Shown here: positions 1 through 10,514 of the stretch, in pieces
How the letters are laid out: the number at the start of each line of letters is the position of its first letter
Position numbering within the stretch: position 1 is the stretch's first letter
Source: a virus
Strand: one strand, 5' to 3'
Virus record (IMG/VR): IMGVR_UViG_3300031951_000001
Location: 248,001-312,000 of that record
Length of the DNA stretch: 64,000 bases
Made by a program: the position numbers and the translations under genes
The notes under the pieces: model-generated
The model's input: the letters and a program-made list of their open reading frames with translations, nothing else
Told to the model about the DNA's origin: nothing
Database searches by the model: none

Positions 1-42
1 GATGGTGATAGTTACTACTATAATATAAAACAAACGGACTAG
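1..42 (+). CDS. C-terminal end of an upstream gene (partial)
   Basis: The first frame is open from the window edge to a TAG at 40-42 and would encode 13 residues rich in Asp and Tyr. It lies directly before the gp25-like gene and on the same strand, so it is probably the tail end of another baseplate gene. Nothing can be said about function from so short a piece. Confidence 0.3.
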   Translation, partial: DGDSYYYNIKQTD

Positions 43-50
43 TATTTATA
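43..50 (+). promoter_or_regulatory. TATTTATA motif before the gp25-like gene
   Basis: TATTTATA ends 4 bases before the ATG at 55. The same octamer, or a one-base variant, lies in most gaps ahead of structural genes in this window, which suggests a shared late-gene signal. The spacing is very short for a -10 element, so either the mRNA is almost leaderless or the motif has another role. Confidence 0.35.
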
Positions 51-54
51 TTAA

Positions 55-513
55 ATGGCTTTAGGTAATACATACGGTATAAATTTTCCTTTTGCGGATT
101 CGCAGACTGGTAAGTATCTGTTTTTAACTCAAACCGCAGATGAGGAAATTAGAACTGATTTAATTCACCTTCTTTTAACAAGAAAAGGTACTAGATATTT
201 TTTACCTGATTTTGGAACAAGATTATATGAATTTATTTTTGAGCCATTAGATGGACCAACTTTTTCTGAAATAGAGGCGGAAATCCGTGAGTCGGTACAA
301 GAATATTTACCTAATCTAACAATCACTCAAATTTCTGTTAAAGCGGCGTCTGAAGGTGAAGAAGGAAAGGGTGAATACGTAAATGATGATGGGCAGAAAG
401 TTTATAGAGTACCGGGTATTGGTCAAATGGAGCATACCGCGGTTGTAAGAATTGACTACACAATTACAGATAGTGTTTTTAATAGTAGTGATTTTGTTAT
501 AATTAATATTTAA
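55..513 (+). CDS. 25: gp25-like baseplate wedge protein
   Basis: This 152-residue protein belongs to the GPW/gp25 family, lysozyme-like baseplate wedge components of contractile tails. The family core is visible at residues 32-66: a helix ending in LLLTRKGTRYFLPDFGTRLY followed by FEP, matching the usual pattern of T-x-x-G-x-R, P-x-F-G and F-E-P. The length is typical of the family. An acidic, Gly-rich insertion (about residues 100-122) precedes the last strand. The gp6-like gene starts 6 bases after the stop, which is the order found in T4-type baseplates. In T4, gp25 joins the wedge next to gp6 and helps link the baseplate to the sheath; the same role is inferred here. Confidence 0.9.
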   Translation: MALGNTYGINFPFADSQTGKYLFLTQTADEEIRTDLIHLLLTRKGTRYFLPDFGTRLYEFIFEPLDGPTFSEIEAEIRESVQEYLPNLTITQISVKAASEGEEGKGEYVNDDGQKVYRVPGIGQMEHTAVVRIDYTITDSVFNSSDFVIINI

Positions 514-519
514 TAGTAC

Positions 520-2358
520 ATGGCAAATAAGAAAATATCATATACCACCAGGGATTTTGAAGCAATAAGGACCGAACTTATTAATTTTACAAGAACGTAT
601 TACCCCGACCTCATTGACAATGTTAATGACGCTGCCGTGTTTTCGGTATTGTTGGATTTGAACGCTGCGGTAACCGACAACCTCCACTTCAACATAGATA
701 GAAGTATTCAAGAAACAGTATTACAATACGCTCAACAGAGGTCATCAATATATAATATTGCCAGAACTTACGGTTTAAAGGTACCAGGACAAAGACCATC
801 AGTTGCGTTAGTTGATTTATCAATTACGGTACCGGCATTCGGAGATAAAGAAGATTTGAGATATTGCGGTATATTAAGAAGAGGGTCACAAGTTAATGGC
901 GCCGGACAAGTTTTTGAAACTGTATATGACATTGATTTTTCTTCAGCGGTTAATGCTGAAGGTGCATCAAACAGGTTGGTAATACCAAATTTTGATTCAA
1001 ATAATATCCTTATTAATTATACAATCACTAAAAGAGAGACAGTTGTTAACGGTATTACAAAAGTATTTAAGAAGGTTATTACACCAAATGATGTGAAACC
1101 TTTTTATGAAGTTTTTTTACCTGAAAAAAATGTGTTAGGAGTTACAAGTGTTTTATTAAAAGATGGAACACAGTATGCAAGTGTACCATCTACCCAAGAA
1201 TTTTTAGGTTTAGATAATAGATGGTATGAAGTACAAGCACTTGCTCAAGATAGAGTTTTTGTTGAAGACCCAACTAAAACCGCCGACTCACCTGGTATTA
1301 AAGTAGGAAAATATATCACAACTTCTAATAAGTTTATTACCGAATTTACACCTGAAGGTTATATGAAAATGACCTTTGGAGGAGGAAGTCAATCTGCTGA
1401 TGAACAATTAAGAGAATTTGCGAGAAACGGGATGAAGTTGGATTTGTATAAATATTCAAACAACTTTGCTTTGGGTAGTACGTTAAAGTCAAATACAACA
1501 TTGTTCGTTCAGTATAGAATTGGAGGGGGATTAAGTAGTAATGTCGGTGTTAATGTAATAACACAAATAGGAACGGTTTCTTTTTACGTAAATGGTCCAT
1601 CTTCTTCAGTTAATACGAGTGTTGTTAATTCATTAAAATGTAACAATGTGACGGCGGCCATAGGTGGTGCGAATATACCAACGGTTGAAGAGGTTAGAAA
1701 TTTAGTAGGATTTAATTTTGCTGCTCAAAACAGAGCAGTGACTGTAAATGACTATGATTCAATCATAAGAACAATGCCGTCACAATTCGGGGCACCGGCT
1801 AAAGTGGCGATTACCGAAGAAAATAATAAAATTAAAATTCAAATGTTGGCTTACGATGAGACAGGTAATCTAACCGAGGTCATCTCAAATACTTTGAAAA
1901 ATAATGTTGCTAATTATTTGTCTAATTACAGAATGTTGAATGATTACATATCAGTTATGTCGGCAAATGTGGTTGACCTTTCAATAATAATTGAAGTTGT
2001 ATTAGATAGTAGTCAAAATCAAGGAGCTTTAATATCTCAAGTGATTAATATTGTAACAAACTTCTTTAGTCCATTGAACAGACAGATGGGTGAGAATGTT
2101 TATGTTTCAGAATTGAGAAGACAAATTCAGAATGAAAATGGGGTTATTACATTAGCGAATATTACATTCTATAATTTGGTTGGAGGTCAATATTCCTCAT
2201 CTCAAACTTCACAAAGATACTCTGACCCTGAAACAAGACAAATTGAATTAATTGACGATACTTTATTTGCGGAACCAAACCAAACTTACCAAATTAGATT
2301 TCCCGGTAAGGACATAACAGTTAGAGTAAAGAACTTTAAGTCAGTCAATTTTTCTTGA
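520..2358 (+). CDS. 6: gp6-like baseplate wedge protein
   Basis: A 612-residue protein with the opening layout of T4 gp6 and BaseplateJ-type proteins: YTTRDFEAIRTEL, then a helix-rich stretch around YPDLIDNVNDAAVFSVLLDL, then a long beta-rich body. The middle has NRAVTVNDYDSIIRTMPS (about residues 405-422), the motif in which J/gp6 proteins define a repeated wedge unit. Length is close to T4 gp6 (660 residues), and the gene directly follows gp25 as in T4 relatives. The expected role is to form the (gp6)2-type heterotrimer that makes the inner baseplate ring. The assignment rests on motif and position; no structure-level check was possible. Confidence 0.85.
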   Translation: MANKKISYTTRDFEAIRTELINFTRTYYPDLIDNVNDAAVFSVLLDLNAAVTDNLHFNIDRSIQETVLQYAQQRSSIYNIARTYGLKVPGQRPSVALVDLSITVPAFGDKEDLRYCGILRRGSQVNGAGQVFETVYDIDFSSAVNAEGASNRLVIPNFDSNNILINYTITKRETVVNGITKVFKKVITPNDVKPFYEVFLPEKNVLGVTSVLLKDGTQYASVPSTQEFLGLDNRWYEVQALAQDRVFVEDPTKTADSPGIKVGKYITTSNKFITEFTPEGYMKMTFGGGSQSADEQLREFARNGMKLDLYKYSNNFALGSTLKSNTTLFVQYRIGGGLSSNVGVNVITQIGTVSFYVNGPSSSVNTSVVNSLKCNNVTAAIGGANIPTVEEVRNLVGFNFAAQNRAVTVNDYDSIIRTMPSQFGAPAKVAITEENNKIKIQMLAYDETGNLTEVISNTLKNNVANYLSNYRMLNDYISVMSANVVDLSIIIEVVLDSSQNQGALISQVINIVTNFFSPLNRQMGENVYVSELRRQIQNENGVITLANITFYNLVGGQYSSSQTSQRYSDPETRQIELIDDTLFAEPNQTYQIRFPGKDITVRVKNFKSVNFS

Positions 2359-2408
2359 TAATTTATTTTATTAGTATCTCCTCTATCTTTTGAAAATAGA
2401 CAATAAAC

Positions 2409-2416
2409 TATTTATT
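2409..2416 (+). promoter_or_regulatory. TATTTATT motif before the 1846-residue gene
   Basis: A TATTTATT sits 16 bases before the ATG at 2433 in a 74-base gap. It is a member of the recurrent TATTTAT class. A second element upstream, TATCTTTTG at 2384-2392, looks like the Bacteroidota -7 box TAnnTTTG with one extra T, but no TTTG lies at the right distance ahead of it, so it was not called as a promoter. Confidence 0.3.
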
Positions 2417-2432
2417 AAAAAATAGAGTAGTA

Positions 2433-5400
2433 ATGCCAAAATCATATAGGATTAGGACGGAAGTCGGAAAAGACAAATCAATAAAGGTACAGTTAGAACA
2501 AGACTTTGAATCCTTAGAAATATTATCACTCAAGATATTACAAAGTGACATTTATAATCGAGTTTGTGCTGATTATGGTGTTGTTATTGGTAGAATAACC
2601 GCAAATAATGGATTGGGGTTACCTAACTGTAAAGTATCTGTATTTATCCCACTAACCACAGAAGACGAAGAAAATCCTGTAATATCTGAACTATATCCAT
2701 ACAAAACATTGGATGATGTTAATGACGATGGGTATCGATATAATTTATTACCATATACAAAGTCTCACGGAGGTCACACACCAACAGGTACATTCCCATC
2801 AAGAAACGACGTACTTACAAATCCTACTCTTATAGAAGTTTATGATAAGTATTATAAATTCACGGCTAAAACAAATGATAGTGGTGACTTTATGTTGTTT
2901 GGTGTGCCACTTGGAAGTCAGACTATTCACGTTGATATTGATTTATCAGACATTGGAGAATTTTCTTTGTCACCACAAGATTTAATAAGATTGGGGATTG
3001 CGACAGAAAATCAAATATCAGGGGTTAGATTCAATTCATCAAATACTTTAGATACCTTACCACAACTTTTAAGTTTTAATAGAGTAATTGAAGTGTATCC
3101 ATTGTGGGGACAACCTGAAATTTGTGAATTAGGTATTACAAGAACGGATTTTGATTTATCAAAAGAGGCGGGAATTCAGTTGTTACCGGCGGCTATTTTT
3201 ATGGGGTCAATTATATCTAACCAAGATAAAAGAGCGGTCAAAAGAAAATGTAAAGTTAATAGAAAGTTAGGTAATTTGTGTCAATTAATTGCCGGTCCTG
3301 GAATTATTTTGGCAATAAGACAAACAATAGGAGTTGATAGTGATGGTTATCCTGTGCTTGAAGAATATCAGTTAGAAGATGGTGGGCAAGTTATTGATGA
3401 TAATGGAGCATGGTTGATAGATGTGCCGATGAATTTGGATTTTGTATATACAAATGAATTTGGAGAACGAACCTTTTCTAACGACCCTAAAGTGGGGGTT
3501 CCCACAAGAGCAAGGTATAGATTCAAAGTGGACTGGGCTCAACCTGCAACAATAGGAAAGATTAAAAGAGCTTCTTTTTTAGTTCCTAATATTAAGGAAT
3601 GGGGATGGGATGACTATCAGACTGTCGTAACCATAGGAGGACCCACCACTATTACATCAACTCCTGACCCAGACAATGACCCATATGCTTTCTATCCATC
3701 AACAGAAATTAAATGTAACGCACCTAACCCAACAACTGACTACAATGACAATAGATTCAAAATGGTTAAAGCTTCATATGCTTTCAGCGTAAATTGGAGA
3801 GATTATGGTCTTACTGACTCTGCCAATAATCTAACATCAATTGGACAGAGAATGGTTCAAGAAGCGGTTGATTGTATAGATAGATTTTATGAAATGAGGT
3901 ATAATAAAGTTTATACTGTTTCTGAATTAATATCCGAATACAGGTCAAATTCGGGTGTTAAAAAATTTATATCTGTTAGAGATATCTTGGATGAAACTTG
4001 TGAAAGTACGAATAGTCCATTTCCGGCTAATGATGCCCAATTTCAGTTTGATTTGTTGTATCTTTTGATGTCAATATTGGCTCTTATTGCTAAACCTATA
4101 TTAACAATATTAATCTTCATTGCCCATATAGTTGCTTGGGCAATTTGTAAAATAAAGGACTTTATTTGTGGATTAAAACAAATGATTTGTAGTTCAAATG
4201 TACTTAGGGGTTTTGGTAATTGGAGATGTAATAAATGGACGGGTAAATGTAATGAATGGAATGATAAGTGTGAAAACCAAGGTATTAATTTACCCTTATT
4301 GACTTATCCTGATTGTGAATTGTGTGAATGTACTCAAAGTGATGGTCCGAATCAAATATCTAGTAATTTGGCAACTCCATCAACAATACCACCTGGCTCA
4401 ACTAACAGTCTACCACAAACTTTATCAACTAACTATCAACTAGGAACGACTACTACCATACCGGAATTATTTAATATTATAACATTAGATAACCCCACAA
4501 ATTTTGCTTGTTCTGATGGTGATGGGGAGACAGAAAGTACTACAAAACGCACATTTACCCAAAGCATTCCTTATTCAGAAAAAATGAATTTGTTTAACAC
4601 AAAAGCGAAGTTTTTTGATGAGGACCCAACAGACCCGACTATAAATCCTGGAGGTGGTGTAAATAGGATTAAAGTATCTTTTAATGTAAATGCCACGGCT
4701 AATGCTGGTAAATTTCACTTTGATAATGTATTTGCTATGGTTATGCCTCCATTACCTCCTGATGATGGAATAGGGGAGAACCCTCAAGTTGTGGGACAGG
4801 GTGACTTGATAAGGTTTTCTAAAACACAACCTTCTACTGACCCAAATTTAATATACTATTCTAGTCAAACAATATCAGGTTATAATCAATTTGGAAGTAG
4901 AGGGATAACAGGAGTTACCGACCCAAGTTGGGTATCGGGTTCAAATCCTGATGATGCCGCCCAACAAGGGTATAGTTTTAATAAAACTATTACATATGCT
5001 AATCATAAAATTAACCCAACTACAGGACCTGAACAAGCGGCAAAAACAGTTGACTATGAAATTTTTGGCTCCGAAGAAAGTTTAGGGGCTCAAAGATTTG
5101 GGTTTGACGATGAATATTTTCAAGTAATATACACTGGAACTGTTGGGACTTTTTTAATTCAAGCGGCGAGTGAGGGTACGAGCCCTAATAGTTTTGCTCA
5201 CAGATTTTTGAATGGGGGGATGTATTTTGTAACTAACACATATGAAAATAGTCTTTTTTCACCAAACTTATCAACACCTTGCTCTATGCCGCCTTCATCA
5301 CCGCCAGAAATATGTGCGGATGTAAATGTCATTTCTCAGGCCACTGAAATCAAGAGGCCCATGGACGTATTACCCGATTATTCAGATTATAGGGTTGTTT

Positions 5401-7973
5401 TCATGGTTAGAGGGGTTGACCCTCATTCTACTAAAGTTATGTGTAAATACGACCTAAGTGCTCTTTTTGGGGAAACGCTTACTGACGATGGGTTCTTTAA
5501 TTTGACTAGAACTGAACAATTTATGGCGTACCAAAATATACCGATACAACCCACAATGAGAACTGTTAAACATAATTTAACTAATTCATATAATTCTGAC
5601 CCCTATAGCGGTAATGATTTATTTTATGATACGTTTGGATTTACTCCTGACCCTGTGCAATTTACACCCTTCAATAGTCTAAAACCATTATATTATTCTG
5701 CATTAGATTCTACTAATCCGGCTGGTGCTGATTTAGATGCTTATAATGATGTTACTGTTAGTAATTTTAGTGATGCTACGAGTAATCAAGATATAATAAA
5801 GATTGATGATTTAAACAACTATAATAAAGAGTCATGGTTTGATATAACATCTAATTATGGGGATAATAAACCCGATTTTGCAACATATGATACATCAGTT
5901 GCTAGCGGGGACAATGATAATGAGTTTAATACTTTTGTAAACGGAAGAAATAGAGGGTATTTTAAGGGAGAAATTGTTGAGGGAGGTTCTTTATTATATA
6001 TACCGGAATCAACTAACCCAATGACGTTTGACTACTCAAATGCATTCCTTTCTCCACCCCCTGATGATATAGGATGTAGAATGTTACAACATTATTATTA
6101 TGGGGCTAGATTTTCATCTCCGTCATTGGGTGTTTATATTGACTTACAACCTGGAGGTAGTGGTAGAAAATTTGTTATGAGGTCAGACAGATTACCTGTT
6201 TCAGACACACCTGAAGACACTAACCCAAATGGCACAACAAATGCCGGACAACCCGAGGTATCGTTACCTCCGACTAACGCACTACCTACAACAACCCTTT
6301 CTATGATTGGGTTTAACAATCCCCAATTAGACATATCAATCATTCCTTTAGATGGTGAAGTGCCGGCAATTGTCCCACCACCGGTATCGTCTAATCAAGC
6401 AGATAATATTGAAAACCAACAAGATACGGAAAATACCCCAATTTCAAATATCGCTGGAAGTTTTAGTTGTGATGGAGTTGTGCCTCTTGAATGTTACGAT
6501 GTTAATAGTGCTGGTGAAGTTTTTGTCCAGCCTGTTACACACCCATGTTTTACAAATAATTGTTGTAATGGTGATAGTGAATCAAAATGTTATGGGTGTG
6601 ATGGAGATAAAATAATGGCTTATGGATGTTATAAGCTAATAACCGACCCTTGGAAATCAAGAAAGACTGATAAGTATCTTATGAATGAGTGGTTATTAAG
6701 ACTCAGAATTAGTTTTGCCGCTTGTAGAAACGTTTGGGGTCACATGTTTACAAATCAATGGGTGAACGGAACGTTATTTGCGTATCCGTTGCAAGTACAA
6801 ACAAGATATACAAGTCCTGGTGAAGATATACCAACATATGATGCGAATGGAAACATTACAAACGGAACCATAGGACCTAATCAGCCGTACTCTTGCTATT
6901 GTACTCACTTGGCTTACTTTGATTATCAGAATAATAATTTTTATTATCGTGTAACACCTTATAGTGAAACCACTGGATATATCGGTAGAACTAGTGACAA
7001 AACAATTAGAGGCCGAGATTTAGATGGTAATAGAAGAATTTTGGGTAACCCAACAACAATGATGGATTTGGGACCTAGAAATGATTACATGGATGAATTA
7101 TCATATAGTGATGAATTTCAAGGGTATGTTGTGGATAGACTTGACTCTACAACTTTTCAAGATGTCGACGAATTATTAAATTTATTCATAATTCAAAGAT
7201 TAGTATCCGCAAGTATACGAGATATAATAAAAACATCGGCTAAGGCGGGTGCAAATAATGACCCCGTTAAAAAATATTTTAGTAGAGATAATCTTAAAGT
7301 TGATGGTGACTACGCTCAAATGTTGGCAATTAATTCACAATTAGGAGTGATTGCTTTTGACACTGGTTTATACACTGACCCTAATGATATATTCTTTAGT
7401 AGGGCGAATTCTGATAAAGGTGTATTTGGAGTATTTTTCTCGGCGGATAGCCAGGTAAGAGATTGGATTACCCCAAAAAGAACAATCGTCTCACCTGGCG
7501 GTGACCCCATCTTTCCTTGTACTTTTGACGAGAACCCAATCTTTTCACAAGAGATACCAATGTATTTGTGGCATGTAAAACCAAACTCAAGTGGTGATAG
7601 TATTTTTGGTGACCAATTAAATGAGTGGGATACTTTACCAATATCTGCCGGACAATTTAATCACGTAAAATATCAAAGTATAGACAGACTAAGTACTTCA
7701 ACACCTTTCGGCTCAAGAACAATGACCCCTAACCAACAAGACAATGAATCTTATTTCAAAGGGTTTATATCTAATACTTATAATGACTTAACAGATGCTG
7801 CATACCCTTCAGTAGGTAGTGAAACTTATTTTAGTCCTAGAGATATAGGAAATGTTGGTAAAGTTAATAATACTGCACCATTTTATTTCTATTTTGGTTT
7901 AGTAAAAGGTTCATCGGCGTTTGATAGATTTACAACTAAATGGATTGATGGTAGAAAGAAAAATGTATATTAA
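2433..7973 (+). CDS. Large baseplate or tail structural protein, 1846 residues
   Basis: No family is recognised with confidence. It starts SYRIRTEVGKDKSIKVQLEQ and has an early segment (about residues 45-180) resembling a carboxypeptidase-regulatory or CNA-B-like fold, with NCKVSVFIP and later DSGDFMLFGVPLGSQTIHVD. Around residues 539-586 there is a strongly hydrophobic stretch (LLYLLMSILALIAKPILTIL then IFIAHIVAWAIC), followed by a Cys-rich segment with many CxxC or CxxxC pairs up to about residue 640. A second Cys cluster lies near residues 1360-1400. Position after gp6 equals that of T4 gp7, the wedge organiser, but no sequence link is visible. A membrane-type segment in a tail protein could act in membrane contact or penetration; this is inference. 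Confidence 0.75.
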   Translation: MPKSYRIRTEVGKDKSIKVQLEQDFESLEILSLKILQSDIYNRVCADYGVVIGRITANNGLGLPNCKVSVFIPLTTEDEENPVISELYPYKTLDDVNDDGYRYNLLPYTKSHGGHTPTGTFPSRNDVLTNPTLIEVYDKYYKFTAKTNDSGDFMLFGVPLGSQTIHVDIDLSDIGEFSLSPQDLIRLGIATENQISGVRFNSSNTLDTLPQLLSFNRVIEVYPLWGQPEICELGITRTDFDLSKEAGIQLLPAAIFMGSIISNQDKRAVKRKCKVNRKLGNLCQLIAGPGIILAIRQTIGVDSDGYPVLEEYQLEDGGQVIDDNGAWLIDVPMNLDFVYTNEFGERTFSNDPKVGVPTRARYRFKVDWAQPATIGKIKRASFLVPNIKEWGWDDYQTVVTIGGPTTITSTPDPDNDPYAFYPSTEIKCNAPNPTTDYNDNRFKMVKASYAFSVNWRDYGLTDSANNLTSIGQRMVQEAVDCIDRFYEMRYNKVYTVSELISEYRSNSGVKKFISVRDILDETCESTNSPFPANDAQFQFDLLYLLMSILALIAKPILTILIFIAHIVAWAICKIKDFICGLKQMICSSNVLRGFGNWRCNKWTGKCNEWNDKCENQGINLPLLTYPDCELCECTQSDGPNQISSNLATPSTIPPGSTNSLPQTLSTNYQLGTTTTIPELFNIITLDNPTNFACSDGDGETESTTKRTFTQSIPYSEKMNLFNTKAKFFDEDPTDPTINPGGGVNRIKVSFNVNATANAGKFHFDNVFAMVMPPLPPDDGIGENPQVVGQGDLIRFSKTQPSTDPNLIYYSSQTISGYNQFGSRGITGVTDPSWVSGSNPDDAAQQGYSFNKTITYANHKINPTTGPEQAAKTVDYEIFGSEESLGAQRFGFDDEYFQVIYTGTVGTFLIQAASEGTSPNSFAHRFLNGGMYFVTNTYENSLFSPNLSTPCSMPPSSPPEICADVNVISQATEIKRPMDVLPDYSDYRVVFMVRGVDPHSTKVMCKYDLSALFGETLTDDGFFNLTRTEQFMAYQNIPIQPTMRTVKHNLTNSYNSDPYSGNDLFYDTFGFTPDPVQFTPFNSLKPLYYSALDSTNPAGADLDAYNDVTVSNFSDATSNQDIIKIDDLNNYNKESWFDITSNYGDNKPDFATYDTSVASGDNDNEFNTFVNGRNRGYFKGEIVEGGSLLYIPESTNPMTFDYSNAFLSPPPDDIGCRMLQHYYYGARFSSPSLGVYIDLQPGGSGRKFVMRSDRLPVSDTPEDTNPNGTTNAGQPEVSLPPTNALPTTTLSMIGFNNPQLDISIIPLDGEVPAIVPPPVSSNQADNIENQQDTENTPISNIAGSFSCDGVVPLECYDVNSAGEVFVQPVTHPCFTNNCCNGDSESKCYGCDGDKIMAYGCYKLITDPWKSRKTDKYLMNEWLLRLRISFAACRNVWGHMFTNQWVNGTLFAYPLQVQTRYTSPGEDIPTYDANGNITNGTIGPNQPYSCYCTHLAYFDYQNNNFYYRVTPYSETTGYIGRTSDKTIRGRDLDGNRRILGNPTTMMDLGPRNDYMDELSYSDEFQGYVVDRLDSTTFQDVDELLNLFIIQRLVSASIRDIIKTSAKAGANNDPVKKYFSRDNLKVDGDYAQMLAINSQLGVIAFDTGLYTDPNDIFFSRANSDKGVFGVFFSADSQVRDWITPKRTIVSPGGDPIFPCTFDENPIFSQEIPMYLWHVKPNSSGDSIFGDQLNEWDTLPISAGQFNHVKYQSIDRLSTSTPFGSRTMTPNQQDNESYFKGFISNTYNDLTDAAYPSVGSETYFSPRDIGNVGKVNNTAPFYFYFGLVKGSSAFDRFTTKWIDGRKKNVY

Positions 7974-7975
7974 AG

Positions 7976-9745
7976 ATGGGAAATATTAATGACACACGTA
8001 TAATATTAGGTTCTTTAAGATATAAATCGGCACCGGATACCGACACAGGATTGAAAGTGCCATTGGTTCAAAATAATAAGTTATTAATTGAATTTGATAG
8101 AAGTGCGAACATAAGTCTTGAACAAGTTTTTAATGACGAAAGACAGAAGTCAACATTTTTTAGACCTGTTGCTAAATACAGTGTTATATTTCAAAACGCA
8201 TATTCAGGATACTCATATTATAAACCATTCATTAACAATTTATATTATTTGAATTCTGAACAAGCTGCCAAAGACGCTTGTGCGGGACTTGCGGTAACAT
8301 GGATTGGATTACCACAATATAATGAGTTTGATTTTATTCGAAATGATTTTAATCAACCATATTACACCCAACCACCAGACCAACATCTTATCTTTAGACC
8401 AAAGGATGTTGCGAGATATAATTGGAGTTTTTGTATGACTTATCCTCATGAAAATGATACAACACAACCAATGTCGGCAATTTTTTTAATTCCTGGATTA
8501 TCAGGTAAACAAAGTGTGAGTTGGATTGCTTCGGACGGGATACCATTTGTAATTAAATTGACTACTACAAATGGATTGAAAACAATACAGTTATGGTGTC
8601 CCATAAAACATAATGTATCACAAGGAGAATTTATTAAATTCAAATCACCATTCAATTTAGGAGGAATTGATTTATTTCAAGTGTATTCGATAGGTAACGG
8701 TACAGTCGGTAGTGATGAATACGTCATTAATCTTCAAGACCCTGGATTTACTTCAATATCCAGCGGATTAAAATCAACATTCAAAAGAGTTGTTTTGAGA
8801 GATAATCAAAATGAAACTACTTCTGAATATTATGTAAGAAGACATAAAGTTCTTACCCCACCCAAGGCGTCGGCTTTAGTTAATTGCGGATATGAACAAA
8901 ACATATTTAAAACTAGTGCTAAATTAGAAAGAGAACCATATACCCCTAATCAATACGAGAGAATATCAACCAAGGAAGGTTCCCAAACTTATACGTTGTC
9001 ATTTAATAGTGATGTTGATTTAAATAATTTGGTAGATAATCAAGGAAGACCAGTTACTAAATTATATTACACGACCGTATGGAGAGGTTATTTTGGTTAC
9101 ACTAAAAGTTTAAAACAGGGTTGGGAATTTAATTTACAACCTGACCCAATATTAAAAACTCCTACAACATGGTGGACTGATAGTAATGGATTTTCAGATA
9201 TTGATATTGCAACCAGTTCGTATACTGTTCCACCACCTTTGGGAACAAGTCCATTGGGGTCACCATTTACCTTTACCTATACAAACACCCCAAATGTTGG
9301 AGATACATTAGACGGAGATTTTTGTGAATGGAATGATTATGAACAAAAGGAATATGAGATTGCTACTTACTACCATAAAATAAGATTTAACAGTGATACT
9401 TTTAATACATCATATGGACCACCAAATAATCCATTTGGGTATTATTATCAACCTCACTTTGGTGTAACACTACGAGACTACTCTGATTATTTGGAGGAGG
9501 GTGATGTGAAAAATACCGTTGGAGTACCTGATTACGCATATTTTTCAGAGAATAGGAATGTATTTGTTTGGAGAGATTTATACGAATATGGATACATAGA
9601 TAGCACTGGTATAGGAACAAATTGGCCTTTCATGAATGGAAGACACCATATATATCGAAATATAACTTTTAGAATTATACCTGAAGGTACTAATTATAAG
9701 GAGTATAATATAACTCAATTAATGGTAATAGATGGGTGCGAATAA
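7976..9745 (+). CDS. Virion protein of unknown function, 589 residues
   Basis: Not recognised. It starts 2 bases after the previous stop and overlaps the next gene by 14 bases, so it is part of one translation-coupled structural block. The protein is rich in aromatic residues, Asn and short beta-type segments, with few Cys. The stretch around residues 115-190 (RPKDVARYNWSFCMTYPHEN then LIPGLSGKQSVSWIASDG) looks like a compact beta domain. No signal peptide or membrane segment is seen. Context favours a baseplate-peripheral or fibre-attachment protein. Confidence 0.7.
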   Translation: MGNINDTRIILGSLRYKSAPDTDTGLKVPLVQNNKLLIEFDRSANISLEQVFNDERQKSTFFRPVAKYSVIFQNAYSGYSYYKPFINNLYYLNSEQAAKDACAGLAVTWIGLPQYNEFDFIRNDFNQPYYTQPPDQHLIFRPKDVARYNWSFCMTYPHENDTTQPMSAIFLIPGLSGKQSVSWIASDGIPFVIKLTTTNGLKTIQLWCPIKHNVSQGEFIKFKSPFNLGGIDLFQVYSIGNGTVGSDEYVINLQDPGFTSISSGLKSTFKRVVLRDNQNETTSEYYVRRHKVLTPPKASALVNCGYEQNIFKTSAKLEREPYTPNQYERISTKEGSQTYTLSFNSDVDLNNLVDNQGRPVTKLYYTTVWRGYFGYTKSLKQGWEFNLQPDPILKTPTTWWTDSNGFSDIDIATSSYTVPPPLGTSPLGSPFTFTYTNTPNVGDTLDGDFCEWNDYEQKEYEIATYYHKIRFNSDTFNTSYGPPNNPFGYYYQPHFGVTLRDYSDYLEEGDVKNTVGVPDYAYFSENRNVFVWRDLYEYGYIDSTGIGTNWPFMNGRHHIYRNITFRIIPEGTNYKEYNITQLMVIDGCE

Positions 9746-10514
9746 CAAATATCTTTTTACAATACCAATCGGAACAAAGTCAATCCAACTTCCTGTTGAA
9801 TTGAAATTTGATAGCGTTGGTCAGAGTGATAGTATTGAAATATGGGAAAAAAACGCTATTGCTGAAGTTATTGGACTGGCAAAAGATTTTGATATCCTTA
9901 GATTTGCTCACGAAGAATATGGGTCCGACCAACAAACTAGTGTAAACTACAAATTTTATTTTTTTGACGAATTAAATTCTGATTGGGTAGACGACTATCA
10001 AGCTGAAGGTTTTACCACAGAAGAAAACTACTATATAAGTAATGGATTTGAAAGGTCATTTTTTAAACTTGATTTTTATAATACACCCGATAACGCTAAT
10101 CAAACAATTTATTTTACTGTAATTCTTCCATTACAAACTGGTGAGGAAAATTCTGTGTCAATTAGTCCTTATCTACCACCCGTGTTAGTTGAGAGACCTG
10201 AATTTAAATTAGATTACACTAAAAATAGAGAAGGTTTTTTCTTTTATTGGATGAGAGATAAAAAGTTTCTCAACTTGGACACTTTCTACATGAGTGCCAA
10301 ATTCTTCGATGCTAAATTGGGGGTATTCGTAAGAATGATGACAGTTAAACCAAATACTTTACCCGACCCAACATCATTTGATACTAAAAAATATTTTTAT
10401 AGAAAAGTCGTTTTAGATTACGATAACTACACATATAAAATATATAATTCTAGCGGTGCAAGAATAGGAACAGGGTCACCCATAAATTGGTATGAATATA
10501 TTAACCCATCATAA
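9732..10514 (+). CDS. Virion protein of unknown function, 260 residues
   Basis: Not recognised. The start lies 14 bases inside the previous gene, and its stop shares a base with the next ATG (TAATG), so it is tightly coupled to both neighbours. The sequence is mostly short beta-type segments with many aromatics (FFFYWMRDKKFLNLDTFYM near residue 170). There are no Cys clusters, repeats or membrane segments. By position it belongs to the tail or baseplate set. Confidence 0.7.
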   Translation: MGANNKYLFTIPIGTKSIQLPVELKFDSVGQSDSIEIWEKNAIAEVIGLAKDFDILRFAHEEYGSDQQTSVNYKFYFFDELNSDWVDDYQAEGFTTEENYYISNGFERSFFKLDFYNTPDNANQTIYFTVILPLQTGEENSVSISPYLPPVLVERPEFKLDYTKNREGFFFYWMRDKKFLNLDTFYMSAKFFDAKLGVFVRMMTVKPNTLPDPTSFDTKKYFYRKVVLDYDNYTYKIYNSSGARIGTGSPINWYEYINPS

